This document shows, in pieces, positions 17,306-27,340 of a DNA stretch of 64,000 nucleotides. Positions within the stretch are counted from its first letter, which is position 1. Every line of letters starts with the position of its first letter. The position numbers and the translations under genes are program-made. A model generated the notes under the pieces. The model was not told where the DNA came from. It worked only from the letters and a program-made list of their open reading frames with translations, and did not search any database. The DNA lies in NCBI RefSeq assembly GCF_004135605.1, contig NZ_SDPT01000002.1, forward strand, positions 62,001 through 126,000. The letters run 5' to 3'. Source of the DNA: Sphingomonas desiccabilis (GTDB taxonomy: Bacteria; Pseudomonadota; Alphaproteobacteria; Sphingomonadales; Sphingomonadaceae).

Positions 17306-17325
17306 CGTACTTGAGAGATGGTACG
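17306..17325. promoter_or_regulatory. Candidate HxlR operator
   Basis: An inverted repeat CGTAC-N10-GTACG lies in the 82-base gap between the divergent HxlR and hydrolase genes, and a related half-site (ACTTAC) lies further left. GTAC-based inverted repeats are typical of HxlR-type regulators. The repeat is short, so this is tentative. Confidence 0.35.
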
Positions 17326-17372
17326 TAGGCAATCAACTGTGGCCAAACAGTCGAAACCATCGAGGTGAATCC

Positions 17373-18773
17373 GTGGCCACCCTTCACTACCGGCAACAGC
17401 AGGTCGGCGACGTCGAGGTGTTCTACAGGGAGGCGGGGCCGGGGGACGCGCCCGTTCTCCTGCTTCTCCATGGCTTTCCCACCGCCAGCCACATGTTCCG
17501 GGACCTGATCCCGCTGCTCGCGGATCGCTACCGCGTGATCGCGCCCGATCTTCCCGGCTTCGGGCAGACCAAGGCGCCTCCGCGCGAGCGCTTCCCCTAT
17601 AGCTTCGATGCGCTGGCGGAGGTGATCGGCGGCTTCGTCGATGCGATCGGCCTAGAGCGGTATGCGCTGTACATCTTCGACTATGGGGCACCGACCGGCT
17701 TGCGCCTGGCGATGAAGCACCCCGAGCGCGTCACCGCGATCATCTCCCAAAACGGCAATGCCTATGTCGAGGGGTTCAGCGACCAGTGGGGCGCCTGGGA
17801 AGCCTATTGGCGGGACCCGAGCGAGGCGAACCGGGAGGCGTGCCGCGCTTCGCTCTCGCCGGACGCGATCCGCGACTGGCAGTATGGCACCGGATCGGAC
17901 CGCGCCCTGTTGTCCCCCGATGGATATGAACTGGATATCGCCTACATGGCGCGCCCGGGAGCCGAGGAGATCCAGCTGGACCTGATCCTCGACTACCGCA
18001 GCAACCTGGCCTTGTACCCGGCATTCCAGGCCTATTTCCGCGCGCATCAGCCACCGCTTCTTGCGGCGTGGGGAAGGCATGATCCGGCATTCGTCCCGGC
18101 CGGCGCCTTCGCGTACACGCGCGACTTGCCGGAGGCCGAAGTCCATCTGCTCGATGCGGGTCATTTCGCGCTGGAGACCCACCACGAGAAGATCGCGGCG
18201 CTGGTGCGCGACTTCCTGGGTCGAACCCTCGCCAACCCGGGCAGCGATGCCCGAAGCGCGGGGGCGCGTCCTGCTACCGTTCCTGGCCAACGAACCGGAG
18301 TCCGCTGCATGCCCCAGCCCATGTCCACGAGCCCCTTTGCCGAGCCGCTGATCCGGATCGGCGAGACGGCGATCGCCCGGCAAGACGATGCGGCGCTCGA
18401 CGCATATTTCGCCCCGAACTTCCTCTTCCATGGCCCCGGAGGCGATCTCACCTACCCCGAGCTGAAGGCCTATTTCGCCTCGCTGCGGGCTGCCTTGTCC
18501 GGGATGACGGTGGAGCGCGCGGCCATCATCGGCGAGGGTAGCTACCTTGCTGCCCGCACCATCTTCTCCGGTACGTTCGATGCCGTGTTCACGGCAGCAC
18601 CGGGCGGCCCCTTGCAGCCGAACGGCAGGCAGATCCGCTGGGAGGTCATGAACCACTTTCGATACGACGAGGACGGGCGCCTCGCCGAGGAATGGGTTCA
18701 ATATGACGTGCGGGCGCTGAACGAGCAGCTGCGGGTGCCTGCGCGCAACCAGGCTGACCCGCAGGGCGAATGA
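17373..18773 (+). CDS. Alpha/beta hydrolase fused in frame to a SnoaL-like domain
   Basis: 466 residues without a stop. Residues 1-285 are an alpha/beta hydrolase of the epoxide hydrolase/haloalkane dehalogenase branch: oxyanion HGFP at 33-36, nucleophile Asp103 in IFDYGAPTG, acid Asp237 in GRHDPAF and His264 in DAGHFALE. Residues 286-312 form a Gly/Ala/Arg linker. Residues 313-466 are a SnoaL-like (NTF2-fold) domain, as in ester cyclases and limonene-epoxide-hydrolase relatives. GTG 17373 follows GAGG by about seven bases. ATG 18309, exactly at the domain junction, has GGAG eight bases upstream and may start a free SnoaL protein. Substrate unknown; regulation by the divergent HxlR is likely. 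Confidence 0.85.
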   Translation: MATLHYRQQQVGDVEVFYREAGPGDAPVLLLLHGFPTASHMFRDLIPLLADRYRVIAPDLPGFGQTKAPPRERFPYSFDALAEVIGGFVDAIGLERYALYIFDYGAPTGLRLAMKHPERVTAIISQNGNAYVEGFSDQWGAWEAYWRDPSEANREACRASLSPDAIRDWQYGTGSDRALLSPDGYELDIAYMARPGAEEIQLDLILDYRSNLALYPAFQAYFRAHQPPLLAAWGRHDPAFVPAGAFAYTRDLPEAEVHLLDAGHFALETHHEKIAALVRDFLGRTLANPGSDARSAGARPATVPGQRTGVRCMPQPMSTSPFAEPLIRIGETAIARQDDAALDAYFAPNFLFHGPGGDLTYPELKAYFASLRAALSGMTVERAAIIGEGSYLAARTIFSGTFDAVFTAAPGGPLQPNGRQIRWEVMNHFRYDEDGRLAEEWVQYDVRALNEQLRVPARNQADPQGE

Positions 18774-18966
18774 ACCTGCCCAGCGCCTTCCGGGAGCGGC
18801 TGCCGCGGAACGATGGATGATCCGCGCGGGGGCCGCAGGCGCACGAGCGGATCGGCACGCCTGCGGCAGGCCGCGATGCCCCTCGGCCGATGGCGGGAGC
18901 GACGCGCGGGATCGACACCGGGCGACATGCCGCTCGGGGCGGTGATGCGCCGGGGCGGCCGGCGGC

Positions 18967-19724
18967 TCAGTTCTTGAGCCGCCAGCCGCTCTTGAAGATC
19001 CAGGCGACGACGGCGAGGCAGGCGACCAGGAACCCCAGCGTCACGGCCAGGCTGACCGCGATGTCCACGTCGCCCTTGCCGAAGAAGCTCCAGCGGAAGC
19101 CGCTCACCAGGTACACGACCGGGTTGAACAGGCTGATCGTCCGCCACGGCTGCGGCAGCATATCGATGGAATAGAAGCTGCCACCCAGGAAGGTGAGCGG
19201 CGTGATCAGCAGCATGGGCACGAAGTTCAGCTGCTCGAAGCTCTTGGCCCAGATGCCCAGGATGAAGCCGAACAGGCTGAACGCGACCGAGGTGAGCAGC
19301 AGGAAGGCGATCATCGCCGCCGGGTGCATCACGGTGAGCGGCACGAAGAAGGCCGAGGTCGCAAGGATGATGGCGCCGATCACGACCGACTTGGTCGCGG
19401 CCGCGCCGACATAGCCCAGCACCATCTCCATCGCCGAGATGGGGGCGGACAGGAGCTCGAAGATCGTGCCCGTGAACTTGGGGAAATAGATGCCGATCGA
19501 CGCATTCCCCACGCTTTGCGTCAGCAGCGAGAGCATGATGAGGCCGGGCACGATGAAGCTGCCATAGCCGACCCCCTCCACGCTCTGCATCCGGCTGCCG
19601 ATCGCGCCGCCGAAGACAATGAAGTAGAGGCTGGTGGTCAGCACCGGGCCGACGAGGCTCTGCCACAGGGTGCGCAGCGACCGGGCCATTTCGAAGCGAT
19701 AGATCGCCCAGATTCCGTGCAGGT

Positions 19725-19728
<4 letters not shown>
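18967..19728 (-). CDS. ABC-2 type exporter, permease subunit
   Basis: 253 residues with six predicted membrane helices (for example [17 protein letters not shown] near 25-41 and the closing [15 protein letters not shown]). The segment [42 protein letters not shown] is the conserved ABC2_membrane signature region. It pairs with the ATPase gene just upstream, with an ATGA overlap, so the two make one exporter. Similar two-gene exporters move polysaccharide, lipid or drugs; the substrate is not evident. About 190 bases without a gene separate it from the hydrolase gene; they hold only an inverted repeat, GCCGCAGGCG / CGCCTGCGGC (18832-18841 / 18858-18867). Confidence 0.9.
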
Positions 19729-20654
<926 letters not shown>

Positions 20655-20821
20655 GGGTCCCCCTTTGCCGCGCGTAGATAGGAGGGGGCAGGGGTGCATT
20701 AAAGCCGTTTCCTGGCGCCCTGGGGACCAAGGCCCGGGTGGGGCGGATCGCGGGCGGAGCCGGCGGCAGGAACCTTCGCGGAAGCGTGCGGTTTCAGTCG
20801 GACCAGCTGGAGGACAAAGCC

Positions 20822-21319
20822 GTGGCGCAAAAGACCCTGGACACCCTGTTCTACGACACGCTCAAGGACATCTACTACGCCGAGCGCAAGATCCTGCGAT
20901 CGCTGCCCAAAATGGCCCGCGCCGCGCAGTCGGAGGCGCTGAAGGCCGCGTTCGAGAAGCACAAGGAGCAGACCGAGGGACAGATCGAGCGCCTGCAGCA
21001 GGTGTTCGAGATCATCGGCAAGGCGCCGCGCGGCAAGACCTGCGAGGCGATCGACGGCATCGTCGCCGAGGGCGAGGAGATCATGGAGGAGTATAAGGAT
21101 ACTCCGGCGCTGGACGCGGGGCTGCTGGCGGCGGCCCAGGCCGTCGAGCATTACGAGATCACCCGCTATGGCACACTCAAGCGCTGGGCCGGCGTGCTCG
21201 GCCTCGACGAGGCGGTGACGCTGCTCGACGAGACGCTGCAGGAAGAGTCGCAGACCGACGAGGACCTGACCGCGATCGCCGACGCCGAGATCAACCAGGA
21301 GGCGCTGCAGGGCGACTGA
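20822..21319 (+). CDS. YciE/DUF892 ferritin-like protein
   Basis: 165 residues, all helical. DUF892 (YciE/YciF) proteins are four-helix ferritin-like diiron-type bundles induced by stress in enterobacteria; biochemical function is unclear. Matching stretches are [20 protein letters not shown] at the start and [20 protein letters not shown] in the third helix, each with glutamates placed for metal binding. GTG 20822 follows a GGAGGA site by seven bases. It stands alone between a divergent ABC operon and the molybdenum hydroxylase operon. Confidence 0.85.
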   Translation: MAQKTLDTLFYDTLKDIYYAERKILRSLPKMARAAQSEALKAAFEKHKEQTEGQIERLQQVFEIIGKAPRGKTCEAIDGIVAEGEEIMEEYKDTPALDAGLLAAAQAVEHYEITRYGTLKRWAGVLGLDEAVTLLDETLQEESQTDEDLTAIADAEINQEALQGD

Positions 21320-21406
21320 CCTGGGTTGTTGCACGGCGCGGAAGCGCGGGCGTAGCGCCCGCCGCATTGCGTGCCGCGGAACGGGCGGCGCGATGCGGAG
21401 ACACGA

Positions 21407-21874
21407 GTGACCACGATCCTGATCAATGGCGAGGCCCGCGAGGTCGACGTGCCGCCCGACATGCCGCTGCTGTGGGTGCTGCGCGACGTGGTCGGCCTGA
21501 CGGGGACCAAGTTCGGCTGCGGCATCGCCCAGTGCGGCGCCTGCACCGTGCATGTCGACGGCAAGCCGGCGCGCAGCTGCGTGCTGCCGGTCTCCGCCGT
21601 CGGCAACCGCGCCGTCACCACCGTCGAGGCGGTGGGCGAGACCGAGATCGGCCGCAGGGTGCAGGAGGCGTGGCTGGGCGTCGAGGTCGTCCAGTGCGGT
21701 TATTGCCAATCCGGCCAGATCATGTCGGCAGCGGCCCTGCTGGGGCGCAACCCGGCGCCGGACGATGCCGCGATCGACGCGGCCATGTCGGGCAACATCT
21801 GTCGCTGCGCCACTTATCCCCGCATCCGCGCCGCCATCAAGCGCGCGGCGGGCCTGCCGGCGGAGACGGTCTGA
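21407..21874 (+). CDS. Molybdenum hydroxylase [2Fe-2S] subunit (IorA-like)
   Basis: 155 residues. The plant-type ferredoxin cluster is ligated by C38, C43, C46 and C58 ([13 protein letters not shown]), and the second cluster domain by C97, C100, C132 and C134 ([18 protein letters not shown]). This is the small subunit of a two-subunit xanthine-dehydrogenase-family enzyme like isoquinoline 1-oxidoreductase or aldehyde dehydrogenases that donate electrons to cytochrome c rather than to FAD. GTG 21407 has CGGAG upstream. It overlaps the large subunit gene (TGATG). Confidence 0.92.
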   Translation: MTTILINGEAREVDVPPDMPLLWVLRDVVGLTGTKFGCGIAQCGACTVHVDGKPARSCVLPVSAVGNRAVTTVEAVGETEIGRRVQEAWLGVEVVQCGYCQSGQIMSAAALLGRNPAPDDAAIDAAMSGNICRCATYPRIRAAIKRAAGLPAETV

Positions 21875-24213
21875 TGCACGGCCCCATCGGCCGGCCCGCC
21901 TATGGCGTGCTGGAGCCCGAGGACCTGAGCGTCGCCTCGCGCCGCCGGTTCCTGAAGGCGGGCACGTTCATGTTCGGGTTCGCCGTGCTGGCGCGCGCGG
22001 GAAAGGCGGCGGCGCAGAGCCAGGGCGAGGAGCCGTCGCTGCGCGCGATCACGCCGGGCGGGCCGGAAAGCGGCGCCGCCTTCGACGGCTTTGCGCCGGG
22101 CGGCTTCATCCGCATCCCGTCCCAGGGCAAGATCACCTTCATCATCCCGTCGACCGAGATGGGGCAGGGCATCTACACCGGCGAGGCGATGCTGCTGGCC
22201 GAGGAGCTGGAAGTCACGCTCGATCAGGTCGAGGTGGTGCCCGCGCCGCCCAACGAGCTGCTTTACAGCCAGCCGATCCTGAAGAGCCAGGCGACGGGCG
22301 GATCGACCTCCACCCGCGGTGCCTGGGGTCCGCTGCGCCAGGCGGGTGCTGCCGCGCGCACCATGTTGATCGCGGCCGCCGCCCAGCGCTGGAACGTCGC
22401 GACCGACACCTGCTTTGCCGACCAGGGCCGGGTCTATTGCCGCGCCAACGGCCAGTCGCTGCCCTATGGCGCGCTGGTGCAGGCGGTGCGCGCCCAGCCG
22501 GTGCCCAGGAACGTGCCGCTCAAGCAGCCGGGCCAGTTCAAGCTGATCGGGCGATCGCTGCAGCGGGTGGACACGCCGTCCAAGGTCAACGGCACCGCGG
22601 TGTTCGGCATCGACGTCAAGGTGCCGGACATGAAGGTGGCGGTGATGGAGATCTGCCCCGCGCAGGGCGGGCGGCTCCGGTCGATGGAGGATCGCGGCGC
22701 GCGCACCGTGCCGGGCGTCGTCGACGTGCTGCGCATCGACAATGCGGTGGCGGTGGTCGCCGACCATTTCTGGGCGGCCAAGAAGGGGCTGGAGCAGCTG
22801 GAGCTGCGCTGGGACTTCGCGGGCCACGAAAAGGTGTCGAGCGAGCGGATCCTCGCCGACCTGAAGCACGCGTCCGAGAACGGCAAGCCGATCCTGGGCC
22901 GTGTGCTGGGCGATGCCGACAAGGCGATGGACGACGCCGACAGCCGGGTGGAGGCGGTGTACGAGCTGCCGTTCCTGGCGCACGCCACCATGGAGCCGAT
23001 GAACACCACGGTGCATGTCCGCCCCGACGGCTGCGACATCTGGGTCGGCACCCAGGCGCCGACCGCGGTGCAGGGTGCTGCCGCCAAGGTGCTGGGCATC
23101 CCGCCCGAGCGGGTGATGGTGCACAATCACCTGATCGGCGGCGGCTTCGGCCGGCGGCTGGTGGCCGAAAGCGTCACCCAGGCGGTGCAGTTCGCGCGCC
23201 AGGTGCCCTATCCGCTCAAGGTGGTGCAGACGCGCGAGCAGGACATCCGCCACGACCTGTTCCGCCCGGCCTATTACGACCGCATCGCCGCGGGGCTGGG
23301 CCCCGACGGGCTGGTGAAGGTGATGACCGACCGGATCACCGGCGGATCGGTGCTGGGCAGCTACCTTCCGACCGGACTTCCCGACGGGACGCTCGACAGC
23401 GACGCGGTCGAGGGCGCGGATCGGACGCCCTATTCGATCCCCAACGTGCGGGTGGACTGGATCCGGCGCGACCCGCCGATCAAGGTCAACTGGTGGCGCG
23501 GCGTGGGCCCGGCGCACAACGTCCATGTGGTCGAAAGCTTCATCGACGAATGCGCGCATTCGGTCGGTCGCGATCCCGTCGAGTACCGGCTGGCGATGCT
23601 GAAGGACAATCCGCGCTCCTACCGGGTGCTGGAGATGGCGGCGCGCCGGTCCGGCTGGGGCAAGCCGCTGCCGCCGCGCACCGGGCGCGGCGTGTCGCTG
23701 CACGACAGCTTCGGCAGCCATCTGGCGCTGGTGTGCGAGGCGCATGTGACCCCGGCGGGCGAGGTGCGGCTGCGCCGGCTGGTGGCGGTGATCGACTGCG
23801 GCCAGACGGTGAACCCCAACAGCGTCCAGGCGCAGATCGAGGGCGGCGTGCTGTTTGGCATTTCGGCGGCGCTCTACAATGCGATCACCATCCAGGAAGG
23901 CCAGGTCGAGCAGAGCAACTTCAACGACTATCGCCAGTTGCGCATCAACGAGACGCCGCCGATCGAGGTGCACATCGTCCAGAGCACCGACGATCCCGGC
24001 GGCGTGGGCGAGGCGGGCACCGTGTCGGCGGCGCCCGCGCTCGCCAATGCGATCTTCGCGGCGACCGGCGTGCGGCTGCGGCGCCTGCCGATCGACCGCG
24101 CGGCGCTGATGGAAAAGGGCGCTGGCAAGCGCGTGATCGCGCCGCCGGCGGTGGCGCTGGGGCTGGGCGCGGCAGCACTCGCCTGGGGTAGCGACACGGG
24201 AGGCGCGGCATGA
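21874..24213 (+). CDS. Molybdopterin-binding large subunit (IorB-like), Tat-exported
   Basis: 779 residues. An N-terminal twin-arginine signal, SRRRFLKAG, at 22-30 followed by a hydrophobic stretch ending AGKAAAQ predicts periplasmic export of the folded holoenzyme. The rest is the xanthine oxidase-type molybdenum-binding fold, with a Q-x-P/T-rich cofactor region, the GGGFGRRL loop near 425, and the catalytic glutamate in GGVGEAGTV near 713. The product likely oxidises an aldehyde or N-heterocycle; the substrate cannot be named. It is flanked by the [2Fe-2S] subunit and a triheme cytochrome, both overlapping. Confidence 0.92.
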   Translation: MHGPIGRPAYGVLEPEDLSVASRRRFLKAGTFMFGFAVLARAGKAAAQSQGEEPSLRAITPGGPESGAAFDGFAPGGFIRIPSQGKITFIIPSTEMGQGIYTGEAMLLAEELEVTLDQVEVVPAPPNELLYSQPILKSQATGGSTSTRGAWGPLRQAGAAARTMLIAAAAQRWNVATDTCFADQGRVYCRANGQSLPYGALVQAVRAQPVPRNVPLKQPGQFKLIGRSLQRVDTPSKVNGTAVFGIDVKVPDMKVAVMEICPAQGGRLRSMEDRGARTVPGVVDVLRIDNAVAVVADHFWAAKKGLEQLELRWDFAGHEKVSSERILADLKHASENGKPILGRVLGDADKAMDDADSRVEAVYELPFLAHATMEPMNTTVHVRPDGCDIWVGTQAPTAVQGAAAKVLGIPPERVMVHNHLIGGGFGRRLVAESVTQAVQFARQVPYPLKVVQTREQDIRHDLFRPAYYDRIAAGLGPDGLVKVMTDRITGGSVLGSYLPTGLPDGTLDSDAVEGADRTPYSIPNVRVDWIRRDPPIKVNWWRGVGPAHNVHVVESFIDECAHSVGRDPVEYRLAMLKDNPRSYRVLEMAARRSGWGKPLPPRTGRGVSLHDSFGSHLALVCEAHVTPAGEVRLRRLVAVIDCGQTVNPNSVQAQIEGGVLFGISAALYNAITIQEGQVEQSNFNDYRQLRINETPPIEVHIVQSTDDPGGVGEAGTVSAAPALANAIFAATGVRLRRLPIDRAALMEKGAGKRVIAPPAVALGLGAAALAWGSDTGGAA

Positions 24214-25532
24214 AGGGCTCCCGGCTCAGGCGCTTCGGCCTGATCGCGCTGGTCGTCGCGGGCCTGCTGCTGGTGGCGGCGATCGCGTTCTTTGCCTGGC
24301 CCGCCAAGCTGGAGGCGGTGGCGCCGAGCCCCGCTCAGCCAACCGGCCGGGCGCTGGTGGAGAAGGGGCGCTATCTCGCCACCGCCGCCGACTGCGTCGC
24401 CTGCCACTCGACGCCCAATGGCGAGCCCTATGCGGGTGGCCTGGCGTTCAAGCTGCCGTTCGGGACGATCTACTCGTCGAACATCACGCCCGATCGGAAG
24501 AACGGCATCGGCGCGTGGAGCGATGCCGAGTTCGTGCGCGCGGTAAGGCACGGCGTGCGCAGCGACGGGCAGCAACTGTATCCGGCGTTTCCCTACACCG
24601 CCTATACCCACATGAGCACCGACGACGTGCTCGCCATCCGCGCGTACCTCAACACGCTGCGGCCGGTGAACCAGGCGGTGGCGGTCAACCAGCTCTCCTT
24701 CCCGTTCAACCAGCGCTATCTGATGCGCGCGTGGAAGCTGCTGTTCATGCCCAGGCAGCCACTCCAGCCGGACCCGAACCAGTCGGCCGAATGGAACCGC
24801 GGCGCCTATCTGGTGGAGGGGGCTGGCCACTGTGCCGAGTGCCACACGCCGCGCAACCTGCTGTTCGGGCTGAAGAGCGGGCAGAAGTTCGCGGGCGCGA
24901 CGACGCAGGGGTGGAAGGCCTACAACCTCACCAGCGATCCCGAGACGGGGATCGGCGACTGGTCGGTGGACGAGATCACGCGGTATCTGGCGACCGGGCA
25001 CACGCCGGGCCGCGGGGCTGCGGCCGGATCGATGGGAGAGGCGGTGAGCCTGAGTCTCAGCCGGCTGACGCCGCAGGACCTGCGGGCGATGGCGGTGTAT
25101 CTGAAGACCATCCCGCCCAAGCCCGGAACGCCGGGGTCCAAAGTCAACCCGAACCCGCCGCTGATGGCCGCCTCCACCCCGTTCGCGCCAGCGCGGGCGG
25201 AAGTGGGGTCGGATGCGGTCGGCCTGCGGATCTTTGAGGGCGCTTGCGCCAGCTGCCACGGCTGGGACGGTTCGGGGACGCACAGCCCCTATGGCGAACT
25301 GCGCGGGGCGCAGACGGTGAACGATCCGGAGGCGACGAACCTGGTCCAGGTGATCCTGCACGGTTCGGAGATCCGCACCCCGCAGGGCGGCGCCTCGATG
25401 CCGTCGTTCGGCCGCGCCTATAACGATGCCGAGATCGCGGCAGTGGCGAACTATGTGCTGCGCCACTTCGGCGGCAAGGCCGCGACCGTGACGCCCGAGC
25501 GCGTGGCCAAGGCACGGCGCGAAGGAGAGTAA
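24210..25532 (+). CDS. Membrane-anchored triheme cytochrome c
   Basis: 440 residues. One N-terminal membrane helix (about 9-30), then three class I cytochrome c domains with CVACH at 62-66, CAECH near 208-212 and CASCH near 346-350; each domain also has a distal methionine candidate. This is the architecture of the cytochrome subunit of periplasmic alcohol and aldehyde dehydrogenases. It overlaps the molybdenum subunit by ATGA, so it is almost certainly the electron acceptor that feeds the respiratory chain from the IorAB-like enzyme. Confidence 0.93.
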   Translation: MKGSRLRRFGLIALVVAGLLLVAAIAFFAWPAKLEAVAPSPAQPTGRALVEKGRYLATAADCVACHSTPNGEPYAGGLAFKLPFGTIYSSNITPDRKNGIGAWSDAEFVRAVRHGVRSDGQQLYPAFPYTAYTHMSTDDVLAIRAYLNTLRPVNQAVAVNQLSFPFNQRYLMRAWKLLFMPRQPLQPDPNQSAEWNRGAYLVEGAGHCAECHTPRNLLFGLKSGQKFAGATTQGWKAYNLTSDPETGIGDWSVDEITRYLATGHTPGRGAAAGSMGEAVSLSLSRLTPQDLRAMAVYLKTIPPKPGTPGSKVNPNPPLMAASTPFAPARAEVGSDAVGLRIFEGACASCHGWDGSGTHSPYGELRGAQTVNDPEATNLVQVILHGSEIRTPQGGASMPSFGRAYNDAEIAAVANYVLRHFGGKAATVTPERVAKARREGE

Positions 25533-25693
25533 CGACGCCGGCGCACGGAGTCGGAGGGGGCGCCTGCGCTGGGCGCAGGCGGGGCGCGCAAGCGGAGAGA
25601 GGAACCTCGGCCTTCGCCGGAAGCCGTGCTTCTGTACGGATCGGCGGCGCTAGGCCATAGATCGAGGGATCGGCGTGCGGATGGGGGAAGACG

Positions 25694-26158
25694 GTGCAGC
25701 GCTTGCTTCGACGATCGGATCGGGAATCGGCGGATGACGTCCGCAATGAACGGCCGGCCGAGGTGTCGCCCGATCTGGCCTATGAGCTGCAATCCAAATT
25801 GCTGGATCAGCTCGCGACCGTGAGCGTGGCCGGAGCAGGGCTGGCGATCACGCTGATCGGAAGCCTGCTCCAAGGGGCGCCGGGGTCGGTGTGGATCTCC
25901 GTGATCTTCTTCGGCCTGGCGGCATTGACCGCGGTCGGAGGGAATGTCCGGCTGATCGACGGGATCTTCAACCGCAAGGCCGTTTTGCGCCGCAGCAGGC
26001 TGGACGTTCAGCTCGCGATGGCGATGATCGGCGCCGCTGCCGGGTTTCTCAGCATGGAAATATACTCGCAGTCGGACCGGTCCTCGCAACATCCTCCGGC
26101 CGTGCAGGAAGGCAAGGCGCCGGTGGCGTCTCGACAGGTCGCGGATCCGCGGCTCTAG
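25694..26158 (+). CDS. Small three-helix membrane protein, unknown function
   Basis: 154 residues. A charged N-terminus of about 40 residues precedes three hydrophobic segments (VSVAGAGLAITLIGSLL, WISVIFFGLAALTAVGG and LAMAMIGAAAGFLSMEI), and the tail is polar. I do not recognise a family. The start is GTG 25694 with GGGGGAAG eight bases upstream. The 161 bases before it hold only a GC-rich hairpin, GCCTGCG-N5-CGCAGGC, and no gene. Confidence 0.55.
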   Translation: MQRLLRRSDRESADDVRNERPAEVSPDLAYELQSKLLDQLATVSVAGAGLAITLIGSLLQGAPGSVWISVIFFGLAALTAVGGNVRLIDGIFNRKAVLRRSRLDVQLAMAMIGAAAGFLSMEIYSQSDRSSQHPPAVQEGKAPVASRQVADPRL

Positions 26159-26199
26159 CCCGTTTTCCAGCGCCGGCTGAACGGTCGCGCATGAAGAAA

Positions 26200-26231
26200 G
26201 GGCCAGCGCGTCCGGGAGGAAGCGCTGGCCC
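26200..26231 (-). terminator. Intrinsic terminator of the DUF4142 gene
   Basis: GGGCCAGCGC / GCGCTGGCCC is a perfect ten-base stem with a 12-base loop. On the minus strand it is followed by TTTCTTC, a fair U-tract, 27 bases past the stop codon of the leftward lipoprotein gene. Confidence 0.7.
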
Positions 26232-26257
26232 GAGGGGTTCGGCGGGGGCCGAAGAGG

Positions 26258-26785
26258 TTAGCTGCCCGGCAGGCTGCGCAGCTGGTCGATGTGGCGCTGG
26301 ACGATCGGCACTGCCGTGCCGGCGACCTGGCGCAGCTGCGGGGTGTCGCCGTCCGTCGCGTAGTTCTGGTGCAGGGCGAGCGCCATGCGATGGGCGACGC
26401 GCTGTTGCTGGAGGTACATGCGCTCGAACGCGGCGTCGTTAAGCGGCTGGAGCTTGTCCACCATTGCCCGGTGCGGCGGGAGAAGGGTGGGCGGGGGCGG
26501 GGTCAGCCCCGCGGCCTGCGCGGCCTGGGTTACCTGCTGCGTTGTCATCGTGTGATGATCGATCATCATCTGCGCGAACTGCTTGACCGCGGGGCTCGGT
26601 GCGCGCTGGATCGCGAGGCGAGAGGACTCGATCTCGTACAGATCGCTCGAACCCGCCATCGCCACATAGGGCAGCGCCGCCGTCGGCGTCGCATCGGCGG
26701 GCATCTGGGCGGCGGTATCGGTGCCCATCGGGGTGCAGCCAGCGGCCAGCGTGAGCAGGCCTGCGCAAATCAGCCAGCGCTTCAT
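26258..26785 (-). CDS. DUF4142-domain lipoprotein
   Basis: 175 residues. Signal MKRWLICAGLLTLAAGC gives a lipobox with Cys17. The mature part is a four-helix DUF4142 domain (ferritin-like superfamily): SSDLYEIESSRLAIQRAPSP, VKQFAQMMIDHHTMTTQQV and FERMYLQQQRVAHRMALAL. Periplasmic DUF4142 proteins are linked to envelope or oxidative stress in some bacteria, but the mechanism is unknown. ATG 26785 follows a strong GGAGGAAG site. It has its own terminator at 26200-26231. Confidence 0.85.
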   Translation of the reverse strand: MKRWLICAGLLTLAAGCTPMGTDTAAQMPADATPTAALPYVAMAGSSDLYEIESSRLAIQRAPSPAVKQFAQMMIDHHTMTTQQVTQAAQAAGLTPPPPTLLPPHRAMVDKLQPLNDAAFERMYLQQQRVAHRMALALHQNYATDGDTPQLRQVAGTAVPIVQRHIDQLRSLPGS

Positions 26786-26953
26786 GAGTTCTTCCTCCCT
26801 GTTGTTCCAAGGCAAACAGGAGGCAGCCGGCGGGGTTCCCCGACACTTGCACAGGTTAGGAAGTTTCTGTGGCCTTGCCGCTTTTCACGAACGGCTTCGA
26901 AGAAAGCGCCTTCCCATCGTGTCGCGAAAGCGGCGACCCTGCGGCGGAGGCGA

Positions 26954-27259
26954 TCAGGCGATCCGATCGGGATCGTCCTCCGGCGCCTCGGGCGGCAGGT
27001 TGCGCGCGTCCGTCTCGGGCGTACCCGCCTTCGACGCGTGCGGAGCGCGCTGGCCGGTGCCGCGAGCCTCGGCGAAGCTGGTGCCGGAGTTTTCCTCGAC
27101 CACGATGGTGCCGTCCTCGGTCGCCACGGTGCGGCGCTGTTCCGGATGCTCGGCCGAGGGATCGCCGCCGCGCTCTCCCCGAAAGCCCGAGACGCCTTGC
27201 GCCTGCTGGTCCGAATTGCCCTCGCGATCCAGGGGGATGCCGGTTCTCTTGTCGGTCAC
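26954..27259 (-). CDS. Hydrophilic hypothetical protein
   Basis: 101 residues starting at GTG 27259, with GTGGAG upstream. The protein is very polar, low in hydrophobics and probably disordered (TDKRTGIPLDREGNSDQQ at the start, DARNLPPEAPEDDPDRIA at the end), with one more ordered stretch, TVATEDGTIVVEENSG. No family recognised. It runs in the same direction as, and 81 bases downstream of, the coiled-coil protein, so the two could form a small operon with the SDR gene. Confidence 0.5.
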   Translation of the reverse strand: MTDKRTGIPLDREGNSDQQAQGVSGFRGERGGDPSAEHPEQRRTVATEDGTIVVEENSGTSFAEARGTGQRAPHASKAGTPETDARNLPPEAPEDDPDRIA

Positions 27260-27340
27260 GGATGTGCGCTCCACTTCGATCGTCCGGCAGACCAACCACG
27301 CGGCGGCGGCGCTGTTCCCCCGCAGCCGGACGAAATGCGT

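Noticed and set aside
21552-24191. Two long frames (879 and 719 residues) over the molybdenum subunit
   Set aside because: Out-of-frame and antisense readings of a gene whose Tat signal and active-site motifs are intact.
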